Program-made: the position numbers and the translations under genes
Shown here: one piece after another, positions 19,462 to 29,461 of the stretch
Layout of the letters: each line of letters opens with the position of its first letter
How positions within the stretch are numbered: the first letter of the stretch is position 1
Origin: Geomonas azotofigens
GTDB taxonomy: Bacteria > Desulfobacterota > Desulfuromonadia > Geobacterales > Geobacteraceae
Direction of reading: 5' to 3'
DNA length: 64,000 nucleotides
Assembly (NCBI RefSeq): GCF_018919395.1
Contig: NZ_JAHLME010000008.1
Location: 1 to 64,000, forward strand
Notes under the pieces: generated by a model
Told to the model about the DNA's origin: nothing
Databases searched by the model: none
What the model saw: the letters and a program-made list of their open reading frames with translations, nothing else

Positions 19462-19890
19462 CTAGGGCTGGCAGGCCTGCTGAAGGACTAGTCCCATGCG
19501 CGTGTCGGGTGGCAGGTATTGCCACTGGGTGACGGCGGCGAGGTCGCTGGTCTTGAGGATGTCGCCGTTACTGTCCAGGTGGCTTGCGGCGAGCAGGTGC
19601 CCCTCGCGTTCCTCGCAGTTGATTTCATAGCTGTAAAGGGTTTCGTGCAGCATGGCCAGCTGCGGCAGCCCTTTCAGCATCCTGAGGGCTTCCTTTCTCC
19701 CCTGGTCGCTGTAGACGACCCGCGTCCTGACCTGGATCACCCCTTCCCGGACCTTGTTGCCGCCGCCTCTATCGTAGAAAAAGCTGGATTCCTCGTTCTG
19801 GTCCAACAGAAACCAGTCCGGCGCAGCGCACCAGGCCGCGGTCGAGAAAAGGGCTCCCGCGCATAACGTGGCAAGAAAGAACGCTCGCAT
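19462..19890 (-). CDS. Secreted protein resembling the surface-adhesin E family
   Basis: 142 aa. Signal peptide at about 1-22. The mature part has the layout of the surface-adhesin E-like domain: an aromatic start (DWFLLDQNEESSFFYD), a central IQVRTRVVYSD strand, YSYEINCEEREGHLL and a second Cys at the C-terminus. The family match is from memory of the pattern and is tentative. The SD (GAGGGGGTGAG) overlaps the upstream gene end, with 4 nt between genes, so it forms an operon with the SRPBCC-like gene. Confidence 0.7.
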   Translation of the reverse strand: MRAFFLATLCAGALFSTAAWCAAPDWFLLDQNEESSFFYDRGGGNKVREGVIQVRTRVVYSDQGRKEALRMLKGLPQLAMLHETLYSYEINCEEREGHLLAASHLDSNGDILKTSDLAAVTQWQYLPPDTRMGLVLQQACQP

Positions 19891-19894
19891 CTGC

Positions 19895-20344
19895 TCACCC
19901 CCTCGCGTCCGACTCCTCCGCCCGCATTTTCACCTTCTGCATCTCCGTTTCCAGGTCGGTGAGGATTTCCTCTTCCCCCCGGACCACTCCCTGCACCTTC
20001 AGTGACTTGCGCAGCAGGTCCAGGTCGTACTCGAGGTAGAGCGGGGCGACCGGGCTCTGCCGCGCCGATTTCACGATTTTCCTCACGATGAAGCCGGTGA
20101 ATTGCGGGTGCTCCAGGAGTTCGTGGCGCAACGCCCCGTCATAGGGACGCACCAGCACCCGTTCCTTCACCTCTTCCCCGTGCAGGGTCATCTCCGAAAT
20201 GAAGACGTCGGCGCTTTCCTCGGTGAGCCGGGGATCGACCACCCCCTGCATGTAGCGCTCCGGGTGCTGCAGCCTGTCCATCAGCATGTTCCACAGCGTC
20301 TTGTGCTCGCAATGTACCACCACTTGCAGGGTGCGGACCAGCAT
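19895..20344 (-). CDS. Conserved protein, DUF1857/SRPBCC-like
   Basis: 149 aa, no signal peptide or TM segment. Opening VVVHCEHKTLWNMLMDRLQHPERYM and the alternating strands (VFISEMTLHGEEVKERVLV, LRHELLEHPQFTGFIV, LYLEYDLDL) resemble the DUF1857 branch of the SRPBCC ligand-binding fold. Function unknown. First gene after a strong leftward promoter; GGAGGCT precedes the ATG. Confidence 0.65.
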   Translation of the reverse strand: MLVRTLQVVVHCEHKTLWNMLMDRLQHPERYMQGVVDPRLTEESADVFISEMTLHGEEVKERVLVRPYDGALRHELLEHPQFTGFIVRKIVKSARQSPVAPLYLEYDLDLLRKSLKVQGVVRGEEEILTDLETEMQKVKMRAEESDARG

Positions 20345-20392
20345 GGGAGCCTCCTGAGCGTTTCGTTGCGCTGCTCTCTGAAACGCGTCGTA

Positions 20393-20420
20393 ATTATAAA
20401 ACGCTCTCTTAGAGGGTCAA
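20393..20420 (-). promoter_or_regulatory. Strong sigma70-type leftward promoter
   Basis: On the minus strand TTGACC (20420-20415), 16-nt spacer, TATAAT (20398-20393), a perfect -10. It drives the 19895 and 19462 genes. Confidence 0.75.
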
Positions 20421-20469
20421 GCGGCCCTGTCTCAGTAAAACCGCCGGCGTTCGTGTGGGTTGCCCTAAA

Positions 20470-20497
20470 TTGACAGCCCAACTGCGGGGGCTACAAT
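20470..20497 (+). promoter_or_regulatory. Sigma70-type rightward promoter
   Basis: TTGACA (20470-20475), 16-nt spacer, TACAAT (20492-20497), about 60 nt before the 20558 start. It is back-to-back with the leftward promoter at 20393-20420. Confidence 0.7.
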
Positions 20498-20557
20498 GTG
20501 GGAGCTGTTCGGAGTGGGTCGAAAATCAAACATCAATGCAGGCACAAGGAGGCTGGC

Positions 20558-21073
20558 ATGTTCACGGAAGATCGTCCGCGGTCCTTGATGGTGCGGCACC
20601 CGGTCCTGTTGTCGATGGCGGCGGGCCTGGTGGCCGGTGCGGTGGCGGCCGGCAGTGACAAGCTGCTGGACCGGTTGGTGAGCGCGAAGCAGAAGAGGCG
20701 TGACCGGCGGGTCAGGGAAGCGCCGGCGCACCAGATGGCGGGGCCGTATTTTGCCTCCAAGGTTTTGGGGCGCAGGCTGGATTCCGCGGAGAAAAAGCGG
20801 GCCCGGGCCGCTTTCGGCGTCCTCTACGGCGTTGGCTGGGGCGTTATCCACAGCCGGCTCACCAGGACGTTTCCCATTCTCACCCGTTGGGGCGGTCTCC
20901 CCTTCGCCGTCCCCTTTTTCTGCGCCTGCGACGGGATGATCGCGCCCGCGCTCGGGGTTTCGCCCGGATTGCGTCGCATTCCGTGGCAGCCGAGCGCGAA
21001 GGAGTTGTGCAACCACATCGCCTGGACCGCCGCCGCCGAGTTGGTGCACCGGGTGGCGGGGGATAAACGGTGA
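20558..21073 (+). CDS. Membrane-associated hypothetical protein
   Basis: 171 aa from ATG 20558 (AAGGAGG 7 nt upstream; the frame extends to 20498 without an SD). Three hydrophobic segments: VLLSMAAGLVAGAVAAG (about 17-33), AFGVLYGVGWGVIHS (about 87-101) and a third around 112-135. It resembles uncharacterised DUF1440-type membrane proteins, but weakly. Followed after 49 nt by the fatty acid hydroxylase-like gene on the same strand, so the two are probably co-transcribed. Confidence 0.72.
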   Translation: MFTEDRPRSLMVRHPVLLSMAAGLVAGAVAAGSDKLLDRLVSAKQKRRDRRVREAPAHQMAGPYFASKVLGRRLDSAEKKRARAAFGVLYGVGWGVIHSRLTRTFPILTRWGGLPFAVPFFCACDGMIAPALGVSPGLRRIPWQPSAKELCNHIAWTAAAELVHRVAGDKR

Positions 21074-21122
21074 GTGCTGGCCTAGCCACCCTGTGGCGGG
21101 GCCGGTGACAAGGGAGGACGGC

Positions 21123-21992
21123 ATGGCTGGTCGAAGGGATCCCCTGAGGGGCGAACTGCCCAAGTGGTTGAACGCGGCGCTTATCTTTGGCACCTTCGCC
21201 GCGGTCGCGGCCAGGGAGCTCAGTCGTCCCCTCCGGCGCGGGAAGGAGGACAAGCTGCGCCGCGACGCCCGTAACGCCGCGTTTGCGGTCCTGGCCGCCG
21301 CGACCGTGGCGGTCGCCGAGAAGCCGGTGGTGGGGCCGCTCGCCCTGCGGGTGCAGGCGAAGCGCCTGGGGCTGCTGAAGTTGTTGTGCCTTCCGGCCTG
21401 GGCCGAGGTGGCGCTTTCGGTCCTGCTCCTCGACTACACGCTCTTCATCTGGCATGTACTGACCCACAAGGTTCCCCTGCTCTGGCGCTTCCACAGGCCG
21501 CACCACGTCGACCTCGACCTCGATGCCAGCACCGCGCTGCGCTTCCACTTCGGGGAACTGGTCCTGTCGGTGCCCTGGCGGGCGGCGCAGGTCAGACTCA
21601 TTGGCGTCTCGCCGCTGGGGCTTGCCCTGTGGCAGACCCTCACCCTGATGGCGATCATGTTCCACCATTCGAACCAGAGGCTCCCCTACCGGGTCGAGCG
21701 ACGCTTGTGCCGCGTCATCGTCACCCCGCGCATGCACGGGATCCATCATTCCGTGGTGAAGGAGGAGACCGACTCCAACTGGTCGACCATCTTCTCCTGG
21801 CCGGATTACCTGCACGGCACCATCCGCCTCAACGTGCTGCAGGACTCCGTGGACATCGGCGTCGCCGGTTACCAGGACCCGCGGCAGCTGACCCTCGGCC
21901 GGGTGCTGGCGATGCCGTTCTCCCCGCAGGAGGAGGGACCGGGGCCGAAGCGCGAACCGCTGCCGGTGCCACCGACCGTGCTGGCGGTGTGA
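21123..21992 (+). CDS. Fatty acid hydroxylase/sterol desaturase superfamily protein
   Basis: 289 aa from ATG 21123 (AAGGGAGG upstream). Integral membrane di-iron enzyme. The histidine clusters are present: HVLTH (WHVLTHK), HRPHH, HHSN and HGIHH, spaced as in the superfamily. Hydrophobic segments precede the first cluster. It would hydroxylate or desaturate a lipid; the substrate is unknown. Pairs with the membrane protein gene upstream and ends at a strong terminator. Confidence 0.85.
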   Translation: MAGRRDPLRGELPKWLNAALIFGTFAAVAARELSRPLRRGKEDKLRRDARNAAFAVLAAATVAVAEKPVVGPLALRVQAKRLGLLKLLCLPAWAEVALSVLLLDYTLFIWHVLTHKVPLLWRFHRPHHVDLDLDASTALRFHFGELVLSVPWRAAQVRLIGVSPLGLALWQTLTLMAIMFHHSNQRLPYRVERRLCRVIVTPRMHGIHHSVVKEETDSNWSTIFSWPDYLHGTIRLNVLQDSVDIGVAGYQDPRQLTLGRVLAMPFSPQEEGPGPKREPLPVPPTVLAV

Positions 21993-22020
21993 CTCTCTGA
22001 CCATCAGACGCCCCAAAAGA

Positions 22021-22060
22021 AAAGAGACCCATCGAAGTTCATGATGGGTCTCTTTTTTGG
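22021..22060. terminator. Bidirectional rho-independent terminator
   Basis: AAAAGAGACCCATC pairs with GATGGGTCTCTTTT around a short loop; T runs follow on the plus strand and A runs precede it. It serves both the hydroxylase gene and the leftward 22083 gene. Confidence 0.9.
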
Positions 22061-22082
22061 CACCGCACGGAAACGCTGTGGG

Positions 22083-22268
22083 TCAGGCCAGCGGCCCACG
22101 GGGAGGATCTTTGGGGCGGGTGTGGACCACCCCTGACAGGATGCCGATCCCCAGTAGTATGATGCAGACGATGGCGATCTTGAACATGGCCACCCCCGCC
22201 GCGACCAGGGTCCAGGCGATGCCGCCGATGATGAGAATGAACCCGATGATGTAGAGCGCGAACGACAT
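22083..22268 (-). CDS. Small two-helix membrane protein
   Basis: 61 aa. Two hydrophobic helices, about residues 3-26 and 28-48, then a charged/Pro tail ending PRGPLA. The start has AAGGAGGATCCC. No family recognised, but the SD, the terminator and the clean membrane topology support a real gene. Confidence 0.7.
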   Translation of the reverse strand: MSFALYIIGFILIIGGIAWTLVAAGVAMFKIAIVCIILLGIGILSGVVHTRPKDPPRGPLA

Positions 22269-22397
22269 GGGATCCTCCTTGTGCCATGGGAGACAGCGGG
22301 AAAGATTAGTTGTTGTTAACTTTGCAGCAGACTAAATGCTAGCGGGAGGCTTGCCGTTGTCAATGGCGGAGGGGGCGCCGGGAGCGAGGGGGGCGGC

Positions 22398-22910
22398 TCA
22401 GGGTTCCTGGTACAGCGGGCCGAAGGCGTCGAGGTGGGTCAGGTACAGCCTGGTGTCAAACTCGAGCTGGTGGTAGGAGGGTTCCATGTACTCGCAGAGC
22501 TGGTAGAAGGCCTTGTTGTGCTCCTTCTCTTTGAGGTGGGCCAGCTCGTGCACGACGATCATGCGCAGGAACTCGACCGGGGCCGTTCTGAACAGGGTGG
22601 CGATCCTGATCTCGTGTTTCGCCGTCAGTTTCGCGCCTTGTACGCGGGAGACAAAAGAGTGGAGGCCGAGGGCGTGGTTGATGACGCTGATTTTCGGGTC
22701 GTAGCTCACCTTGCTGAGGGGTTGGGACTTGCGCAGGAATTCGTTCTTGAGGTTGACGGTGAAATCGTAGAGGGCCCGGTCGGTCCTGACCTGATGCGGG
22801 GTAGGGTACTTGGCCAGCAAAACGCCCCCCAGCTCGTTGTGCGCCAGGAGGCGCTCCACCTTCGAGGTGACTTGTTCGGAGTATCCAGCCAGGTATTTCA
22901 ATCCGCGCAT
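22398..22910 (-). CDS. YgjP/SprT-like metallopeptidase-domain protein
   Basis: 170 aa from ATG 22910; the open frame extends to 22958 without an SD. The zinc motif is HELAHLKEKEHNKAFY: HExxH with a third histidine shortly after, as in the YgjP (DUF45, M48-like) family. Upstream are YGPKIS-type strands (KVSYDPKISVINHALGLHSFV). No signal peptide, so cytoplasmic. Function unknown; the start is uncertain by 16 residues. Confidence 0.78.
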   Translation of the reverse strand: MRGLKYLAGYSEQVTSKVERLLAHNELGGVLLAKYPTPHQVRTDRALYDFTVNLKNEFLRKSQPLSKVSYDPKISVINHALGLHSFVSRVQGAKLTAKHEIRIATLFRTAPVEFLRMIVVHELAHLKEKEHNKAFYQLCEYMEPSYHQLEFDTRLYLTHLDAFGPLYQEP

Positions 22911-22992
22911 TTCATTATTCCCGCCACGATGTGGTACGACCAGCCGCGAAAGTAGCACATCGTCCCGGGAAGTGCAAACCGGGAGACGGGGT

Positions 22993-24300
22993 TCACAGCC
23001 GCAAGGGCATCCGGCTGGAGCGCTCCGCCACCCGCTGCATCATCCACCCAAGGTAGCGGGAGCCGAGCTCGCTGGCCGCCAGCTTCCGCTTCACCGCCGG
23101 GAGCCTGAGGATCGCGCCCACGATGGCCGCCATGGCCCGATGGTTGAACATGGCGCGGTTGTCCCAGATCAGGTGCTGCAGCTTCCCTTGTTCCAGCGCC
23201 ATCAGCACCAGCCGGTGCGCGTTGTCGACCGGCGTGACCACCCGCTCGCCCTTCGGGATGAGAACCAGGGAGTTGGTGCGGCACACTCTCACGCAGACGC
23301 CGCAGCCAAGGCAGCGCTCCTGGTCCTGCACGCATCGGCGCTGCCAGGGATGCTGCGGGTCGTTGGCCGATACCAGCCGCATCGCTTCGGCGGGGCAGGC
23401 GTCGACGCAGCGGCCGCAACCGCTGCAGCGCTGCGGCCCCAGCTCCGCGAGGTAGTTGGTGCTGCAGACCGGCTGGAGGCTGCAGAACTTGCGGGCCCGG
23501 ATCAGGGTTTCGCAGCAGCAGCTGCAGCAATTGCAGATGGAGCTGACGCCGAACTGCGCGTTGTCCGCCACCTGGACCAGGTTCTGTTCCCTGCTTTGCT
23601 GCAGGAGCTCGAGACACTGCTCGGCGCTGGTTTCCCGTGCGTGCCCGTGCCGGATCAGTGAGTCGGCCAGGGCGTCGAAGACCATGCAGGTTTCCAGGGG
23701 CGCGGAGCACGCCCGCCCGACGTGCCTCATCTTATGGCGGCAGCTGCAGGTGCCGACGCCGATCCTTTTGGCCCCCTGGATGACCTCGCTAGCCCGCTCG
23801 TAGTTGAACAGCCGCGCCAGGTTCGAGGACGGGACCTGTTCCTCATCCACCATGATCCGCGTGCTGGGGGTGCTGGCGCCGGTGTATAGGTCGCGGATGT
23901 ACTCTTCTTCCTGGTTCATGTACTGGTCGAGCAGCCGGCTCAGGGCGGGCTGGTCCACATCCTTCCTGACCCGCATCAGAACGAAATCGAGGAATCCCGC
24001 CATGGGAGGCGGCAGGATGTAGAGCTTTTCCCCTTCCTGCTCCGTGTCCAGCAGCAACCCCCGCTCCGCCAGCCCTTCCAGGGTGCGGTAGGCCTCGACT
24101 TCCCTCACCCCCCAGGCGTGGGCCGCCCGTGCCGCGGAGAAGGGGTGCATGGGGAGCTGTCCCACGAGCTTCGCCTCCTGTTCGGTGAAAAGCAGGGCGA
24201 GGATTTTGGCGAAGAGTTCCGAGGGGGGAGCTCCCTGGGGAAATCTTTCCAGGCGCTCCATCAACGAGCTGTATCCGTTGCGACTTTGGAGATGCGGCAT
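22993..24300 (-). CDS. Iron-sulfur protein with N-terminal winged-helix-like region
   Basis: 435 aa, cytoplasmic. Residues about 25-105 look like a winged helix (ARAAHAWGVREVEAYRTLEGLAERGLL). The central part has GVGTCSCRHKMRHVGRAC and a very cysteine-dense ICNCCSCCC run near residue 257. Two 4Fe-4S ferredoxin motifs follow: CSGCGRCVDACP and CLGCGVCVRVC. Proteins of this layout are common in Geobacter and sulfate reducers, usually annotated only as 4Fe-4S proteins. The mix of a DNA-binding-like start and clusters suggests a redox sensor or an electron carrier; this is inference. Monocistronic. Confidence 0.8.
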   Translation of the reverse strand: MPHLQSRNGYSSLMERLERFPQGAPPSELFAKILALLFTEQEAKLVGQLPMHPFSAARAAHAWGVREVEAYRTLEGLAERGLLLDTEQEGEKLYILPPPMAGFLDFVLMRVRKDVDQPALSRLLDQYMNQEEEYIRDLYTGASTPSTRIMVDEEQVPSSNLARLFNYERASEVIQGAKRIGVGTCSCRHKMRHVGRACSAPLETCMVFDALADSLIRHGHARETSAEQCLELLQQSREQNLVQVADNAQFGVSSICNCCSCCCETLIRARKFCSLQPVCSTNYLAELGPQRCSGCGRCVDACPAEAMRLVSANDPQHPWQRRCVQDQERCLGCGVCVRVCRTNSLVLIPKGERVVTPVDNAHRLVLMALEQGKLQHLIWDNRAMFNHRAMAAIVGAILRLPAVKRKLAASELGSRYLGWMMQRVAERSSRMPLRL

Positions 24301-24481
24301 GGCGGCTCTCCTGATGATCCAGTTCGGCGAGAGTATCAGCTGTTGCGCTTCCGGCGTTAAAAAAACTTTAAGAGTATATCCCTCTTCCCGGGGGGCGCAA
24401 TTCCGGCGCGGAGGGCGGGCCGGACGGCAACTCGGCGATAATTCGCTTTCATATCAGGTGAATAGAAATATCAGCATACAA

Positions 24482-24513
24482 TTGTCAACCGTCGCCGGCT
24501 GGCAGGTTGACGA
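24482..24513 (+). promoter_or_regulatory. Probable BirA operator of the biotin operon
   Basis: TTGTCAACC (24482-24490), 14-nt spacer, GGTTGACGA (24505-24513). This matches the known bacterial BirA site, TTGTnAACC and GGTTnACAA about 14-16 nt apart, with one mismatch at the end. It lies 63 nt before the bioF start, where biotin-loaded BirA would repress. Confidence 0.75.
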
Positions 24514-24575
24514 ACCGCGGCGCCTGTGCTAATAACAAGTGCTCCACGTGTAACCTGCCATCGAAAGGAGAAGCT

Positions 24576-25745
<1,170 letters not shown>

Positions 25746-25849
25746 ATCGAAAAGCGGAACACAGAGGACCTTTCAGAAGCCCCCTTGTGCTGGTCTCTGT
25801 GCCCTCTGTGGACCTCCGAGACCTCTGTGGTCAGCTTTTGAGGATCTTT
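25746..25849. repeat. CTCTGTG-type repeat region between bioF and bioH
   Basis: About 100 bp containing ACACAGAGGAC, TCTCTGTGCCCTCTGTGG and CCTCTGTGGTCAGC, i.e. several direct and inverted copies of CTCTGTG. It lies inside the biotin operon and has no coding sense. It resembles dispersed intergenic repeats, but only one copy is seen here. Confidence 0.5.
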
Positions 25850-26629
25850 ATGACTTTGCATTTTCAGGAGACAGGAGCGGGAAGGCCGGTTGTTTTTGTC
25901 CACGGCTGGGCCATGTCCGGCAGAGCCTGGCGCTTTCAACAGGGGCTGCAGGATGCGGGGCGGCTCATCTTTTTGGACCTGCGCGGCCACGGCCATTCGG
26001 CGCCGACTCCGTCCTACACGATCGATGATTACGCCTCGGACCTGGCCGCTTTCTTCGAAGAGCTCGCCTTGTGGGACGCGGTGCTTGTTGGGTGGTCGAT
26101 GGGGGTGCAGGTGGCGCTGCAAGCCTTCCCCGCGCTGCGCTCCCGGCTGGCCGGCATGGTGCTGGTCGGAGGGAACGCCAGGTACGCCAGCACCGACGAC
26201 TATCCGCACGGCAAGGCGCCGGTCGAGGTGAAGGGGATGGGGCTGCGCCTTCGGCGCGACCACCAAAAGACGATGGGCGACTTCTTCAAGGGGATGTTCG
26301 CGGAGGGAGAGCTGGACCACGCGCTCTACCAGCGCATCGTGCACGAGATCGTGATGGGGGGGCGTTCCGCCGACACGGAGGCGGTGATGCAATCGCTGAA
26401 CATCCTGTCGTCCGCGGACCTGCGGGAGCGACTGCCGCAGGTGGACCGGCCGGTGCTGGTCATCCACGGCGAAAAGGACACCGTCTGCCCCGTCGCCGCC
26501 TCGGTTTATCTGGCGCAGCACCTCCCGATGGCCAAGCTGGAGATATTCCAGGAGTGCGGTCACGCCCCCTTCATGACCAGGCCCGAGCGGTTCAACGCGG
26601 TGCTGCGCGAGTTCATCGCAGGACTTTAA
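25850..26629 (+). CDS. bioH: Alpha/beta hydrolase, probable pimeloyl-ACP methyl ester esterase
   Basis: 259 aa from ATG 25850 (GAGGA upstream). Oxyanion region VFVHGWAMSG, LDLRGHGHS, nucleophile elbow GWSMG (Ser about 81), Asp in HGEKDTVCP and His in CGHAPF complete the triad. In biotin synthesis BioH removes the methyl group from pimeloyl-ACP methyl ester after fatty acid elongation. Placement between bioF and bioC supports this role. Confidence 0.88.
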   Translation: MTLHFQETGAGRPVVFVHGWAMSGRAWRFQQGLQDAGRLIFLDLRGHGHSAPTPSYTIDDYASDLAAFFEELALWDAVLVGWSMGVQVALQAFPALRSRLAGMVLVGGNARYASTDDYPHGKAPVEVKGMGLRLRRDHQKTMGDFFKGMFAEGELDHALYQRIVHEIVMGGRSADTEAVMQSLNILSSADLRERLPQVDRPVLVIHGEKDTVCPVAASVYLAQHLPMAKLEIFQECGHAPFMTRPERFNAVLREFIAGL

Positions 26630-26653
26630 ATTTGAGTACTTGGGGGTGCATCC

Positions 26654-26694
26654 TTTCCCCCTCCCTAACCCTCCCCCTCCGGGGGAGGGAATTG
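26654..26694. repeat. Palindromic repeat CCCTCCCC...GGGGAGGG before bioC
   Basis: TTTCCCCCTCCCTAACCC leads into an 8-bp palindrome (CCCTCCCC / GGGGAGGG). Similar palindromes occur at 42896-42919 and 58269-58291. It lies between bioH and bioC. Confidence 0.55.
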
Positions 26695-26705
26695 AGAAGG
26701 TATCG

Positions 26706-27524
26706 ATGGCGGCAGAGATAGACAGAGACAAGGTGCGGGCGTCGTTCCACCGGCAGGCCACGGATTACGACCGGCACGCGGTGGTGCAGGGGCGGGTGGT
26801 GGACAAGCTGCTCGGGCTGCTGCAGGCGGAGCAGGTAGCACCCGCGTCCCTGCTCGACATCGGTGCCGGGACCGGCAGGCTCTTGGCGCGGTTGACCGAG
26901 CTCTACCCGGAGATGGATGCCGTCGGCGTCGATCTCGCGCCGGGGATGTGCGAGGCTGCCGCCGCGAACCTTGCCGGCAGGCGGGTACGCATGGTGAATG
27001 CCGACGCCGAGTCGCTCCCCTTCGATGCGGAGAGCTTCGACGTGGTGGTCTCCACCTCGACCTATCAATGGCTCGCGACGTTGGACGGTGCCTTTGCCGA
27101 GGCGCGGCGGGTGCTGAGGCCCGGAGGGGTGTTCTGCTTCGCCCTGTTCGGGGAACGCACCCTGTTCGAGTTGCGGGAGTCCTACCGGGCGGTGCTCGAT
27201 GGGGGCGCCGACCGCACCCACAGCTTTTTTGCCAATGACGAGGTGGCGGCCGCGCTGGAGCGGTCGGGCTTCGAGGCCCCGCGGGTCGGCTCGGAACTGG
27301 AGGTGGAAATGCACCCCGACGTGCCGGAGCTGCTCCGGTCGCTGAAGAAGATCGGAGCCGGGAGCACGGCGCCCGCCAGCGGCAAGGGACTGTCGGAGCG
27401 GCGGCTGATGCTGGAGATGATGGCGAGCTACCGCAAGCGGTTCGGCAGAGAGGACGGTGTGCCGGCGACCTACGAGGTGGTGTACGGGGTGGCGAGGAAG
27501 GGTGGGGGCGAATTGGGCGAATAA
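26706..27524 (+). CDS. bioC: Malonyl-ACP O-methyltransferase
   Basis: 272 aa from ATG 26706 (GAGAAGG upstream). SAM-dependent enzyme that caps malonyl-ACP so that it can be extended to pimelate. N-terminal RASFHRQATDYDRHAVVQ, motif I LLDIGAGTGRLLARL (about 48-62), AVGVDLAPGMC, and VVVSTSTYQWL before motif III are as in BioC. The last codons and stop come from an inverted REP copy (27515-27538), so the C-terminus may have been trimmed or extended by its insertion. Confidence 0.92.
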   Translation: MAAEIDRDKVRASFHRQATDYDRHAVVQGRVVDKLLGLLQAEQVAPASLLDIGAGTGRLLARLTELYPEMDAVGVDLAPGMCEAAAANLAGRRVRMVNADAESLPFDAESFDVVVSTSTYQWLATLDGAFAEARRVLRPGGVFCFALFGERTLFELRESYRAVLDGGADRTHSFFANDEVAAALERSGFEAPRVGSELEVEMHPDVPELLRSLKKIGAGSTAPASGKGLSERRLMLEMMASYRKRFGREDGVPATYEVVYGVARKGGGELGE

Positions 27525-27538
27525 TTATTCGCCCCTAC
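27515..27538 (-). repeat. REP copy overlapping the bioC stop codon
   Basis: Minus-strand orientation: GTAG then GGGCGAATAATTATTCGCCC. The loop is AATT instead of AATC, which makes the 20-mer a perfect palindrome. The TAA stop of bioC lies within it. Confidence 0.85.
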
Positions 27539-27547
27539 AGGAACACA

Positions 27548-27584
27548 AAGGGGGGCGGCCGATTTTCGGCCGCCCCCTTTTTTT
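27548..27584 (+). terminator. Rho-independent terminator of the biotin operon
   Basis: GGGGGCGGCCGA pairs with TCGGCCGCCCCC over a TTT-type loop, followed by seven T. A preceding AAAG run may let it act leftward for ettA as well. Confidence 0.9.
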
Positions 27585-27604
27585 GCTGCTTGCTCCTCCG
27601 CGGT

Positions 27605-29290
<1,686 letters not shown>

Positions 29291-29396
29291 GACTGCCTCC
29301 GTATTGTTTTATTAAGCTTTGTATCCTTTTGTAAAAGGCCAATTATTACATGTAAGCGGTGCGGCGTGTCAACTGCCATCGCCCCGGAGTCCGTCC

Positions 29397-29425
29397 TTGA
29401 CATTCTACTTTATGTATAGTTAAAT
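29397..29425 (+). promoter_or_regulatory. Sigma70-type promoter for the RCC1 lipoprotein
   Basis: TTGACA (29397-29402), 17-nt spacer, TTAAAT (29420-29425), about 36 nt before the start. Confidence 0.6.
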
Positions 29426-29461
29426 CCGCCGGATCGAATTAACGAGCAAGGGGTCTCTCAT

